Source: Candidatus Aenigmatarchaeota archaeon | Lineage (GTDB): Archaea; Aenigmatarchaeota; Aenigmatarchaeia; CG10238-14; SCSR01 | Direction: 5' to 3' | DNA: 64,000 nt | NCBI GenBank assembly: GCA_016187415.1 | Contig: JACPJT010000001.1 | Coordinates: 33,965 to 97,964 of the forward strand | The notes under the pieces: model-generated | Seen by the model: only the letters and a program-made list of their open reading frames with translations | Databases searched by the model: none | Told to the model about the DNA's origin: nothing | Shown here: in pieces, positions 38,830 through 48,312 of the stretch | How the letters are laid out: every line of letters begins with the position of its first letter | Position numbering within the stretch: position 1 is the stretch's first letter | Position numbers and translations under genes: made by a program

Positions 38830-39459
38830 ATGAAAAGCAAGCCTAAGAGCATATTGAAATGGTTTGGCATAATAGTTGGAATTTTCTTTCTTGCTATGAT
38901 AATATGGGGTATTCTGGGTTACTTGTCATATTCCTACATTTTAACAAACTCTACAACATCAGCCTCTCCAGATGTACAAAAATTCAACGAACTTAGCAGT
39001 AGAAGTCGGAAGGAAGTAAATCAATTTTCCAATGAAATAAAAGACTATTCAGTTAGCCTAAAAGCTGGAGATACCATTGCATCTAGAAGTAAGGTCACCA
39101 ACGCTAGAAACATATTGATTGATTTGAAGAATGATTACCAATTCGTATGCGATTTCCAAGAGAGTAACAAGCAATTATTTAGCAGTGACATAGAGATACT
39201 AATTCAAAAGTGCAAAGGCTTTTTGGATGTTTTCAACTTATGCTATCCAAAATACTTGGATTCGTTGTATAGTCTAACTTACTTAGTAGAACAAGGAAAC
39301 CAAGCAAAAACTCAGCAAGGTACACAGAATTACCAAACGTCATGTGCTTCTTGGCTAAACGACTGGAATATTGTAAGGGGTAGCTGTAGTACATTGTCGG
39401 AAAAGTATTATTTGGGTCTAGAATTTGCAGATTTGTCCGAAATGTGCAAATTAAACTAG
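38830..39459 (+). CDS. Membrane-anchored hypothetical protein
   Basis: N-terminal TM segment. Confidence 0.55.
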   Translation: MKSKPKSILKWFGIIVGIFFLAMIIWGILGYLSYSYILTNSTTSASPDVQKFNELSSRSRKEVNQFSNEIKDYSVSLKAGDTIASRSKVTNARNILIDLKNDYQFVCDFQESNKQLFSSDIEILIQKCKGFLDVFNLCYPKYLDSLYSLTYLVEQGNQAKTQQGTQNYQTSCASWLNDWNIVRGSCSTLSEKYYLGLEFADLSEMCKLN

Positions 39460-39506
39460 GATTCTTCTTCAATAGCTCACACTTTAATGTAAACTCTAGG
39501 ATATGC

Positions 39507-39776
39507 ATGGCTTGTCTAGTAAAATGTCCGATATGTCAGAAAACTAAGAAGCTTGATAGCAGAACCAAGCATTACTTTAGATGTGATTGGTGTCATATAG
39601 CTATCGAAGTAAAGCCTAACATATTGGGAGAATCGTTTGTATTGCCTAGAAAATGCAAGGATTGTGGTAGAATTAAGGGTAAAGATTGTGATTGTATTGA
39701 AATTGTAGACGGTGAACCAGAAAAATTGATATTAGTCAATGATGAGTCAGAAAAGTTAATCATTGTTGACAATTAA
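39507..39776 (+). CDS. Zinc-ribbon protein
   Basis: CPICQKTKKL...YFRCDWCHIAIEV...RKCKDCGRIKGKDCDC. Confidence 0.6.
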   Translation: MACLVKCPICQKTKKLDSRTKHYFRCDWCHIAIEVKPNILGESFVLPRKCKDCGRIKGKDCDCIEIVDGEPEKLILVNDESEKLIIVDN

Positions 39777-40333
39777 AATGGATTATATAGTTCTCCTATC
39801 TTCTTTTCTAGGAAGTAAACCGATGTCCTTCTCTTACTTCCATCATATAACTCATCGAAGCTATCAATAAACAATTTAGAAGCTTGTTTTTTACTAAGAT
39901 TTTTAATTCTAACGCTTAGTGACTTGCATCTTTCAATAAAGGATTTCTCTAGAGGTTTAGGTATTTCAGCATCTTTTATTTTCGATATATTATTTTTTGT
40001 CAATTCTGCAAAAAACTTCTTTTCTAATTCCGAACCTTTTATAACAATTTCTGCAACCTTATTTTTATTTGTGAAGAATAACTTTTTTACATGGGGCTTT
40101 ACACCGCTACTTTCATGCATCATCAAACCTTCAGTTTCAATAATATTTAGATAAGTTGTAATATTTTTCGCATAACCAGCATCAATTTCACCTTTTAATA
40201 ATCTGGTAATCTCTTGAGGGTGTATTGCTTTATCCCAACATAAATAAATCAACATGAGATACAGATTTCTGATTTTGAAATTACCCATATTGATAAGTAG
40301 ATGTGTAAATATAAAACTCGATTTACAGCACAA
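39773..40333 (-). CDS. Winged-helix regulator-like protein
   Basis: HPQEITRLLKGEIDAGYAKNITTYLNIIETEGLM. Confidence 0.55.
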   Translation of the reverse strand: MCCKSSFIFTHLLINMGNFKIRNLYLMLIYLCWDKAIHPQEITRLLKGEIDAGYAKNITTYLNIIETEGLMMHESSGVKPHVKKLFFTNKNKVAEIVIKGSELEKKFFAELTKNNISKIKDAEIPKPLEKSFIERCKSLSVRIKNLSKKQASKLFIDSFDELYDGSKRRTSVYFLEKKIGELYNPF

Positions 40334-40366
40334 ACAATAATTTAATTCGAAATTACTAAATTAAAC

Positions 40367-40660
40367 ATGAGAAAACGAGAAGCTGATTTCGTCAAATCAG
40401 CCCCCAGAGTTAAATTAGTTTATATGGCTATTGAAAAAGAGCCAGAATTTGATTTCTTAAATGAAGTATTTGATAGAATGATATTAGATAGAGAGATTTC
40501 TTCTTACCGTAAATCAATAATACCATTTCCACTAATCTTCAAAAGGCTTGGAGTAGTCTACCATTTTTCTAAAAAGACAAGTTTGAAGTTCTTGAAAGTT
40601 TTAGAAAAACGGGGTTACATCAAACTAGTCAACTTTCATGGAATTAAGGTGACTAGATAA
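40367..40660 (+). CDS. Winged-helix-like protein
   Basis: FKRLGVVYHFSKKTSLKFLKVLEKRGYIKLVNFHGIKVTR. Confidence 0.5.
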   Translation: MRKREADFVKSAPRVKLVYMAIEKEPEFDFLNEVFDRMILDREISSYRKSIIPFPLIFKRLGVVYHFSKKTSLKFLKVLEKRGYIKLVNFHGIKVTR

Positions 40661-41160
40661 TGAAAGTTCTTAGTATAGCTAAAACAGCTTGGAGTAAGCT
40701 GAATCCAGAGAAGCGATTTACAAGGATGTTATCACTAGATGCCCTAAATCTGATGCGACATAATAAGCTTTCATTAGAGAAAGCGTCTAAGTATGTGGGA
40801 TTGGACAAAGAAACTGTACAACAACATATAGCTTCTGCAATTTACAAAAGGCACAATAGGTGGATACCTAAAAGAATGGACATTATACAACGAAGAATGA
40901 CTGTCTACAAAAACGGAAAATCAACATCAATTGTTGTAAGAGATTCCAAACAAGCCTCTAGGATAGGAGAATATTTCAATGATGTGAAGAAGGCTTTAAC
41001 AACTGGTGATGACTCATTCCTCAGAAAATACAATAGAAGAAAAATAATCGGTGTAAGAGGAGGAAAGCATAAGCTTGAGACACGACTTGAGAAAATCAGA
41101 GAAATAGAAGAGGCTAAAGAAGACGGTGAGTTTCAAGTTCTCTACGACACGGTGAGATGA
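40660..41160 (+). CDS. HTH-containing hypothetical protein
   Basis: LSLEKASKYVGLDKETVQQHIASAIYKRHNRW. Confidence 0.5.
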   Translation: MKVLSIAKTAWSKLNPEKRFTRMLSLDALNLMRHNKLSLEKASKYVGLDKETVQQHIASAIYKRHNRWIPKRMDIIQRRMTVYKNGKSTSIVVRDSKQASRIGEYFNDVKKALTTGDDSFLRKYNRRKIIGVRGGKHKLETRLEKIREIEEAKEDGEFQVLYDTVR

Positions 41161-41511
41161 ATGAATAGAGAACATTATGAAAGAGAGATAATCAATAAAA
41201 TAAAGCAGAGAAAGTTCAAGGAAGCTTTGAGAGACACTGCAAAAGCAAACATATGCATACTCAAGTGTGAATGCTCTTCTATAGAAGAGCATCATTTACT
41301 CAGCAGAATAAATTCAGATGATACAGTTGGATTGTGCAAACCACCACATAGTTTTGTAACCAATGCACAAAATGAACTACCATCTCAGATAAGAAAAAAC
41401 AAGTCGTCTAAAAAGAGAGGTCTCCATTTCTTCCTTGTAAGCATTGGTGCATTGCTGATTCTGATTGGCGAAAGAATGATAGATTTTGGATTGAGTGACT
41501 TGGATGATTGA
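41161..41511 (+). CDS. HNH-like nuclease with C-terminal TM
   Basis: CILKCECSSIEEHHLLSRINSDDTVGLCKPPHSFVTNAQN. Confidence 0.6.
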   Translation: MNREHYEREIINKIKQRKFKEALRDTAKANICILKCECSSIEEHHLLSRINSDDTVGLCKPPHSFVTNAQNELPSQIRKNKSSKKRGLHFFLVSIGALLILIGERMIDFGLSDLDD

Positions 41512-44008
41512 AAAGAAGGAAATTGCGTTAAGAACGTATGTGAAACCAAAAAGAATAAAAGAAAGAATTCAAAATAAAGAAGTTAACACATCTAGAATTC
41601 TAGTTTTTGATACAGAGACTACGGATGACATGTATCAAAATCTGAAGTTTGGTTCATTTGCCATAATCGAAAACTCCAATGAGCAATACAAGGGAATATT
41701 TTATAACCCAGAAGATGTCACAGAAGACGAAAAGAAATTATTAGAAAAACACTGTAAATTAAAACAAATTCAGTTGTATACAAAGGAAGATTTTATAGAA
41801 AATGTCTTCATAAAGGAAGTTTTTTATACGCAAACTTTATGTATTGGTTTCAACTTACCATTTGATATACCAAGATTGTCTATTGACTGGTCTGAAGCTA
41901 GGGGGAAGAGATTTGAAAATGGGTTTTCCTTTATTTTAAGCAAAAATCCTAGCATTCCTAGATTGAAAATAAAACATATTGACAGCACAATGTCATTCAT
42001 CGAATTCGGCTCTGCTTTTGACTACAATGGGAGAAATTACAATTTCAGAGGCAATTTCCTAGATTTGAAAACCTTGATGTTCGCACTAACTAATGAAAAG
42101 TATTCACTAAAAACAGCTTGTAAATTGTTCAAAACTAAGCACCAAAAATCAGAAGCAAAAACTCATGGTAAAATAACTCCTGAATATATTGAATACAATT
42201 TGAACGACTTGGAATGCACCAAAGAGCTTTATTACAAGGCAAAAGAAGAGTACGATAAATTTTGTATCAACCTGCCAGTTACAAAGGCGTATTCTCCAGC
42301 ATCTATTGGAAAGACATGTCTCGACATGTTGGACATCAAATCATTCGAGAAAAAGAATCCAAACTTTCCAGATGCAATAAAAGGAAACATCATGGCTTCT
42401 TACTATGGTGGTAGAAGCGATGTAATGTTTAGACGAAACCCCATGCAAATTGTTCTTTTAGATTTCACGAGCATGTACCCTACCGTATGCATATTGCAAA
42501 ATCTTTGGAAATTCATAATAGCTGAGAAGATAGAGACAATAGATAATACAGAAAATGTGAGGAAGCTATTGGAGAGAATTAAAGAACCAGCAGATTTGCT
42601 AGACAATGAACTCTGGAAGACTTTCAATTGCATAGTTTTTGTCAAGTCGAATGAAGATTTACTACCAGTTAGGTCAAGATTTAACTATAATGAAGAGGCT
42701 TACAACATAGGAATAGAGTATCTGACAAATGAAAATGCCATACCATATGCCCTTTCAGATGTTATAGCATCCAAGATACTAAATAATAAAACACCTGAGA
42801 TAATGAAGGCTATTAGATTTATCCCAGTTGGCATACAGAATGGCTTGAAGAAGGTAAATATTCTGGGCGTAGAATCAGACCCTGAAAAACAAGATTTCTT
42901 TGAGGCACTCATAGAAGAAAGGCAGAAGATTAAAAACGAGATGAAAAGGTTGGGTGAAGCCTCGCCCGAACACATGCTTTTAGACAGCAAACAAAAGGCA
43001 CTGAAGACGATTGCCAATGCGATAAGTTATGGCATTTACATAGAAGACAATCCAGAAGAAAACTATGAAATAATTGATGCATATGGAATTGAAAAGTTTG
43101 AAGCCGATGCTAGCAAGATTGACAACTTTGGGTATTTTTTCAATCCTATAATGGCTGTTTTGATAACATCTGCATCAAGATTGCTATTGGCTATAGCTGA
43201 GAGTATCCTAGCTAAGCATGGAAAATTCTTCGCATTTTGCGACACCGACAGCATGGCTGTACCACCAGAGTGTGCAAAAGAGTTGCAAGACTATTTCCAA
43301 AAACTAAATCCTTACAAAATTGATGTGGAAATTCTAAAGCAAGAAACTCCAGTTGTTTGGTGTTATTGCATAAGTGCAAAGAGATATGTTTTGTATAAAA
43401 AGGATGACAAAATAGAGATTTTCAAGAAAGATAAAAAATACAGATTTTCATTGCACGGGTTGGGTCACATAGAGAACCCCTTTGGAAATGACAGAGGCGA
43501 TGATATACCATGGCAAATAGAATGGTGGACAGATATACTGAATTTGGAATATGGGATTGTAGATGAGAATGAGATAACAACCAAATATAGAAACAAATAC
43601 GAGATTGCACAGCTTAGTATAACATCAACAAATATAATGAAAAGATTTGAGGTCTTAAATAAAGACAAGAAAATCAAACCATCCAATTTCTTTCTAGTCG
43701 GGATGGGTGCAAAGAAAATTGATGGTATATTAGTCAAGCCCATGGCACCATATTCAAACAATCCGCAATCTATTGTCTATCAAAACTTTGTGGATTACAA
43801 CAGTGGAAAGATATTAAATGACATCTCATATTGGAAGACACTTGATAGAACTTTCTTCAGATATCTAGACCATCCTGAATCAAAGTTTGTCGGTAATAGA
43901 GGAAAGCTAGAAAGAAGACACATAGAAGTAAGCGATATAATTTTCATAGGAAAGGAGGCAAATGACGTAAAGACTACTGGGAGATGCGATAAAATATGGA
44001 ATAAATGA
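41495..44008 (+). CDS. polB: Family B DNA polymerase (casposon PolB)
   Basis: Exo DTETT; motif A DFTSMYPTV; motif B KALKTIANAISYGIY; motif C FCDTDSM; KRYVLY. Confidence 0.93.
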   Translation: MTWMIEKKEIALRTYVKPKRIKERIQNKEVNTSRILVFDTETTDDMYQNLKFGSFAIIENSNEQYKGIFYNPEDVTEDEKKLLEKHCKLKQIQLYTKEDFIENVFIKEVFYTQTLCIGFNLPFDIPRLSIDWSEARGKRFENGFSFILSKNPSIPRLKIKHIDSTMSFIEFGSAFDYNGRNYNFRGNFLDLKTLMFALTNEKYSLKTACKLFKTKHQKSEAKTHGKITPEYIEYNLNDLECTKELYYKAKEEYDKFCINLPVTKAYSPASIGKTCLDMLDIKSFEKKNPNFPDAIKGNIMASYYGGRSDVMFRRNPMQIVLLDFTSMYPTVCILQNLWKFIIAEKIETIDNTENVRKLLERIKEPADLLDNELWKTFNCIVFVKSNEDLLPVRSRFNYNEEAYNIGIEYLTNENAIPYALSDVIASKILNNKTPEIMKAIRFIPVGIQNGLKKVNILGVESDPEKQDFFEALIEERQKIKNEMKRLGEASPEHMLLDSKQKALKTIANAISYGIYIEDNPEENYEIIDAYGIEKFEADASKIDNFGYFFNPIMAVLITSASRLLLAIAESILAKHGKFFAFCDTDSMAVPPECAKELQDYFQKLNPYKIDVEILKQETPVVWCYCISAKRYVLYKKDDKIEIFKKDKKYRFSLHGLGHIENPFGNDRGDDIPWQIEWWTDILNLEYGIVDENEITTKYRNKYEIAQLSITSTNIMKRFEVLNKDKKIKPSNFFLVGMGAKKIDGILVKPMAPYSNNPQSIVYQNFVDYNSGKILNDISYWKTLDRTFFRYLDHPESKFVGNRGKLERRHIEVSDIIFIGKEANDVKTTGRCDKIWNK

Positions 44009-44073
44009 GAGGACGTTAAGAAAAATCAAGAAGAAGATAAGAGGAAATAAAAAACTGGTTCTTAGAAGAAAAA

Positions 44074-44787
44074 TTAAAATGATTTTATGGAAAATAACTT
44101 TAAGAAAAATGATATGATTGTCGTTATACCACTTATTATACCTACAACAACACCAAATTTAGTTAATATAGTCCAAAGTCCTTTAAATGATATTTCTTTA
44201 TTTTCTACATCTGATTTTGGGAGTGCAGACCCGAGTAGTGTAACCACAATTTGAAGAAATAGAAGTGCATATGCTACATATTGAGCCCATATCAAGTTAA
44301 AGGATAACCCCAGTGAGATAAACATCAGTGCAAAGAATAAAAAATATATAGAAAATCTTAACCCAGATATATTATTTTCTACAAGATTTGATACTGTTTC
44401 AAGAAAAGGCATGTAAAGAACCATCGAAGCCGTGGACAATAACGCCATGAAAGGGAAAATAATTAAGTATGTCAACACTATTCTGCCAGATACAAAATAA
44501 TTAGTTGATATGATACTCAATATGAGAATAACAAGTAATCCATTCAGACCAATTAACTTGTCAGTAACTTTCTGACTTTTAGATAAATCTGTTATTTTAG
44601 AAAATCCCATCTTAGCCAAATCTGCAATACTAGTACCATCTTGAGATTTAGAATTTTTATTCACCACATTATTATTTCCAGTAATCCCAATTACATTTTT
44701 TGAATCTTTGATTGTAGTTTTGTATATTGTAGTTCGTTGCCTAGATTCAGACTTTTTCTTAGATTCAGCGACCATTTTATGCCCCAC
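44074..44787 (-). CDS. Membrane protein, ~4-5 TM
   Basis: Hydrophobic segments. Confidence 0.6.
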   Translation of the reverse strand: MGHKMVAESKKKSESRQRTTIYKTTIKDSKNVIGITGNNNVVNKNSKSQDGTSIADLAKMGFSKITDLSKSQKVTDKLIGLNGLLVILILSIISTNYFVSGRIVLTYLIIFPFMALLSTASMVLYMPFLETVSNLVENNISGLRFSIYFLFFALMFISLGLSFNLIWAQYVAYALLFLQIVVTLLGSALPKSDVENKEISFKGLWTILTKFGVVVGIISGITTIISFFLKLFSIKSF

Positions 44788-44791
44788 TAAA

Positions 44792-44989
44792 TTAGGTCTG
44801 AATTTTTGATACTATGTTATTACCACCAAGATTAATACTTTGCTCGATTACCAGAGGAGCTTTCTTATCAGTTAAAATATCCCAAGCATGTTGATGGTCG
44901 AAATCTATCTTTTCGCAGTAATCTCGAATTTCCTTCCAAGTTTTCGGTTCATTTTCAATCAATTCTAGGACTTTGATAATCTTATCCAT
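44792..44989 (-). CDS. Small HTH-like protein
   Basis: KVLELIENEPKTWKEIRDYCEKIDFDHQHAWDILT. Confidence 0.5.
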   Translation of the reverse strand: MDKIIKVLELIENEPKTWKEIRDYCEKIDFDHQHAWDILTDKKAPLVIEQSINLGGNNIVSKIQT

Positions 44990-45036
44990 ATTTTCGATAT
45001 TACAGGTGAAAACTTATATAATTGAAGCAGATAGGA

Positions 45037-45087
45037 TTTTTATGAACTTTCTGGGAGCGGAACTTTCTCGGGCTCTATATATATCCC
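45037..45087 (-). repeat. Casposon right terminal inverted repeat
   Basis: Exact reverse complement of 35676-35726. Confidence 0.96.
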
Positions 45088-45101
45088 AGCATACGACCTT
45101 T
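45088..45101. repeat. Right target-site duplication AGCATACGACCTTT (14 bp)
   Basis: Identical to 35662-35675. Confidence 0.93.
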
Positions 45102-45169
45102 GTGTTATAGGTATCGCCTCAAATCTTTTACGCTTTATAAGGCGTGAAAATACATAAAAAATCATTGAA

Positions 45170-45739
45170 CTAAGATGATTCTATATAAATTTCAAAATAT
45201 GTTTTTATTTCCTTTTCTTCGTCATTACATAATGAACATCTTATAATTACTGGTACTCGTTGGGTACCATATGGCACATCATCAATAGTACAATTAGTTG
45301 ATAAGAGATGACATGGCGAATAGTATATTTTCAAATTAGTAGTATTTCCTGTTTCAGGCGGGATATTATCCCAATATGCTCCTTGTTCAATACCAGCACT
45401 TGCATTTCTTGTAATGTAAAATCTAAATTTTGAATCTGATGGGGAAATCAATAAAACTTGTCCAGTTGATGTTCTCCCGTCATTTCTTATAGAAAAGTGT
45501 ATTAAAGGATAACCTGCCTCGATATCATTGGCTAAAAAATATTGTGTACCATTATTGTACGTTTCCATCCGATACTTGAGAGTGGGTTGTATATGTTGTT
45601 GAAATTGACGACTATCAGAATATGTCCAAGTAGATAATATTAAACTAAGTATAGATATAGCCAATCCAAATACTGCTATTATTGTAGTTAAAGGAGTTTT
45701 TTCAAACCCGTTTTTCATATTTATTGACATGTTTTGCAC
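45170..45739 (-). CDS. Membrane-anchored hypothetical protein
   Basis: N-terminal TM followed by soluble domain. Confidence 0.55.
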   Translation of the reverse strand: MQNMSINMKNGFEKTPLTTIIAVFGLAISILSLILSTWTYSDSRQFQQHIQPTLKYRMETYNNGTQYFLANDIEAGYPLIHFSIRNDGRTSTGQVLLISPSDSKFRFYITRNASAGIEQGAYWDNIPPETGNTTNLKIYYSPCHLLSTNCTIDDVPYGTQRVPVIIRCSLCNDEEKEIKTYFEIYIESS

Positions 45740-45851
45740 ATATGATTCTTGAATCTATTTATTTATCCTCTACCATACTTCTATTAAAGATTCTTATATG
45801 CCATCTCGGTATACAGTCAAATATTCTTATAGAAACTTCAAAATATTATAA

Positions 45852-45926
45852 ATGGAGGTTGAAAATATGTGTACAACTTGTGCAGCTCATGCCGGTAAAA
45901 AGTCAGGCAAAAAGAAACGGATGTGA
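45852..45926 (+). CDS. Candidate small peptide MEVENMCTTCAAHAGKKSGKKKRM
   Basis: 24-aa ORF with CxxC and Lys-rich tail, TATA-like sequence upstream. Confidence 0.35.
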   Translation: MEVENMCTTCAAHAGKKSGKKKRM

Positions 45927-45978
45927 TTCCTTGCTTCCTTTTACAAGGATTTAAAATTCGCGGTTTATACTTTGATTA

Positions 45979-46302
45979 ATGATTGATCCCGCCAGAGAAC
46001 TTTTGCGCATGATGAAAAATGATTTTATTGTATACGGCTATACTCCCGCGAGCCATGTAATTAAATCCCTTGAAAATGTTGGTGGAGGGAAGATAAGTTT
46101 TGAGGATTTTCGAAGAACCATGAGTTCAGGCATTTCATGTTCTTTAAGAAAGGGATATCTTAACGGCGAGCATGCTGACCATATGAGAACTACATTAGGA
46201 CGACTCAAGAAGGGACTGGACGCATCTTACTATGATCCTATTGACGCATCCGGAAGATATGTTACCATACCTTCTCTTGCACAATTTAAAGAAGTGCAAT
46301 AG
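45979..46302 (+). CDS. Hypothetical protein
   Basis: 107-aa ORF. Confidence 0.45.
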   Translation: MIDPARELLRMMKNDFIVYGYTPASHVIKSLENVGGGKISFEDFRRTMSSGISCSLRKGYLNGEHADHMRTTLGRLKKGLDASYYDPIDASGRYVTIPSLAQFKEVQ

Positions 46303-46317
46303 AATAATATTTACAAC

Positions 46318-46402
46318 GCAGGGGTCGGATAGCCTGGTCAATTCCGCCAGCTTGAGGTGTTGGCTGCTTAGTGCATACGTGGGTTCAAATCCCATCCCCT
46401 GC
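46318..46402 (+). tRNA. tRNA-Leu (GAG), no intron
   Basis: GCAGGGG/CCCCTGC, CCAGC-TTGAGGT-GTTGG, class II variable arm, GTGGGTTCAAATCCCAT. Confidence 0.93.
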
Positions 46403-46438
46403 ATCAATGTTTAAAAGGTTCCGAATTATTTCTCTTAT

Positions 46439-47104
46439 ATGTCGACATTGCCGTTGAAGCTTAGGGAACGGTGGTACGATCTTTGTAGTGCGATTGGCGC
46501 GAAGGGAACTTCTTTTATAGGCGATGTCTATAGGGAAATTGTTGTAAGGTATTCGGTTAATAGATTTTATCATGATTTGTCGCATATCGCAAAATGCATC
46601 GAAGAGATTGATGCGATTAGAGACGTTGCAAGCAATCCGCGCCAAATTGAAATGGCTCTTTGGTTTCATGATATAATATATGATACCACTAGAAACGACA
46701 ATGAAGAGAAAAGTGCGCAACTGGCCAAAGACAGATTATTAAGAATGTATGTTGCCAGTGGATTTCGGGAAGGCGTTTACGGTTTGATCCTGGTGACAAA
46801 ACATAACAGACTCCCGACGGACACAGACTCGCAACTCATAGCAGACATTGATTTGGCATCCTTAGGTTCGCCGTGGGAAGTTTTCGATGAGAATACGAGA
46901 AAAATAAGAAAAGAATATCGACATATCTCAGATGATGGATTCGATTCCGGCAGGGCGAGGTTTTTCGAGGGGATGCTGGCAAGAAAGCGCATATACCAGA
47001 CTGACTATTTCGCGCGGAAGTATGGGGATATTGCTAGGGCAAACATGCAGCGGGCATTGGACGCCTTAAGGGTAGACTCGCAGCCAAAGCTTTTATTAGG
47101 ATAA
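46439..47104 (+). CDS. HD-superfamily metal-dependent phosphohydrolase
   Basis: RFYHDLSHIAKCIEEID...LWFHDIIYDTTRNDNEEKSAQLAKD. Confidence 0.85.
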   Translation: MSTLPLKLRERWYDLCSAIGAKGTSFIGDVYREIVVRYSVNRFYHDLSHIAKCIEEIDAIRDVASNPRQIEMALWFHDIIYDTTRNDNEEKSAQLAKDRLLRMYVASGFREGVYGLILVTKHNRLPTDTDSQLIADIDLASLGSPWEVFDENTRKIRKEYRHISDDGFDSGRARFFEGMLARKRIYQTDYFARKYGDIARANMQRALDALRVDSQPKLLLG

Positions 47105-47118
47105 ACTGAATGTAGATT

Positions 47119-47376
47119 ATGGAAGAGAAGAAGCTTATCGGCAAGGTTACGCACTACTACAACAAGATAGGCGTTGCCATAATCGAACTGAGCGATGACA
47201 TACAGCATGGAGACGTTATTTCCATCGAAGGTCCTTCGACAAACATACAGGAAACTGCAGACAGCATGCAGGTTGAACACAAGACAATCAAAGCAGCGCA
47301 CAGGGGAGACGCCATAGGAATGAAGGTCAAGGACATAGTAAGGCCCGGCGACAATGTCTATCGAGTAGTTGAGTAG
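47119..47376 (+). CDS. Translation elongation factor-like (EF-Tu domain II-like) protein
   Basis: GKVTHYYNKIGVAIIELSDDIQHGDVISIEG...AHRGDAIGMKVKDIVRPGDNVY. Confidence 0.8.
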   Translation: MEEKKLIGKVTHYYNKIGVAIIELSDDIQHGDVISIEGPSTNIQETADSMQVEHKTIKAAHRGDAIGMKVKDIVRPGDNVYRVVE

Positions 47377-47414
47377 GTACATGCGCTTAAATAATCAGTT
47401 GATTATCGGATATT

Positions 47415-48245
47415 ATGGACTTTAAAAATAAAGTTGCAATCATCACAGGTGCGGCTTCAGGCATAGGTAAAGCAACAGCCTATGCTTTTGCAGAACACAG
47501 TGTTTCCGTCGTTGTTGCCGATATAGACCCCATAAAAGGAAAATTGGTATCAGATTACTTGAAAAGAAAAGGTTATAGAAGCATTTTTATTGAAACCGAT
47601 GTCTCCAGTCCTGCTCAGACAGATCGAATGGCATCAAAAACTTTAAAGGAATATGGAAAAATCGACATTCTCGTTAACAACGCGGGAATAGAATTTGGTG
47701 ATAAGGGAAACATTATAGACATGCCTTATGGGAAGTTGAAAAGAATATTGGATGTTAATCTTTACGGGTATATCAACTGCGCCAGAAGCGTCGTACCTCA
47801 TATGAGAGAAAGAAAACAAGGCGGTAAGATTGTAAATGTGAGTTCCGTTGAAGGTCTCAGTGCGCTTCTGCCAGGCACAAGTTATCAGGCATCCAAGTCG
47901 GGCATAATAGGATTAACGCGTGCTCTAGCGATAGAATTGGCACCATGGAAAATAAATGTAAACGCGGTAGCGCCTGGCGCAATTGCAACGGAAGGAATGG
48001 GTGCAGCGCATGATCAGAAAATAGTTGAAGCTTACAGAAGAAGGATCCCATGGGGTGCGAGAGGATTTCCGAAAGACATTGCAGGTCCGATACTTTTCCT
48101 TTCTTCCGAATACGCCAGATACATTACAGGGCAAGTTTTAGTTGTTGACGGCGGGTATCTTGCAAGCATCACGCCCGAACCGCTTGTACCAGACCCGCAT
48201 TCGCATCCAGTGTCGCCAGAAGACCCTGATTTAGAAATCAAGTGA
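47415..48245 (+). CDS. Short-chain dehydrogenase/reductase
   Basis: AIITGAASGIGKATA, NNAGIEFG, YQASKSGIIGLTRALA. Confidence 0.94.
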   Translation: MDFKNKVAIITGAASGIGKATAYAFAEHSVSVVVADIDPIKGKLVSDYLKRKGYRSIFIETDVSSPAQTDRMASKTLKEYGKIDILVNNAGIEFGDKGNIIDMPYGKLKRILDVNLYGYINCARSVVPHMRERKQGGKIVNVSSVEGLSALLPGTSYQASKSGIIGLTRALAIELAPWKINVNAVAPGAIATEGMGAAHDQKIVEAYRRRIPWGARGFPKDIAGPILFLSSEYARYITGQVLVVDGGYLASITPEPLVPDPHSHPVSPEDPDLEIK

Positions 48246-48312
48246 ATAAATTTCTCATTTCTCTAATACTCCATTTATTGGTTTTTAAATTTAACATACT
48301 ATCTAATTTTTA

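Larger units (their letters stand above)
35676..45087. mobile_element. Casposon (Cas1- and PolB-encoding integrated element), 9412 bp, inserted at 3' end of tRNA-Glu
   Basis: 51-bp perfect TIRs, 14-bp TSD, internal cas1 and family-B DNA polymerase, HNH and HTH genes. Confidence 0.95.

Noticed and set aside
45120-45150. Hairpin TTTTACGC/GCGTGAAAA after the casposon
   Set aside because: Short and AT-rich; could be a terminator but not supportable alone.
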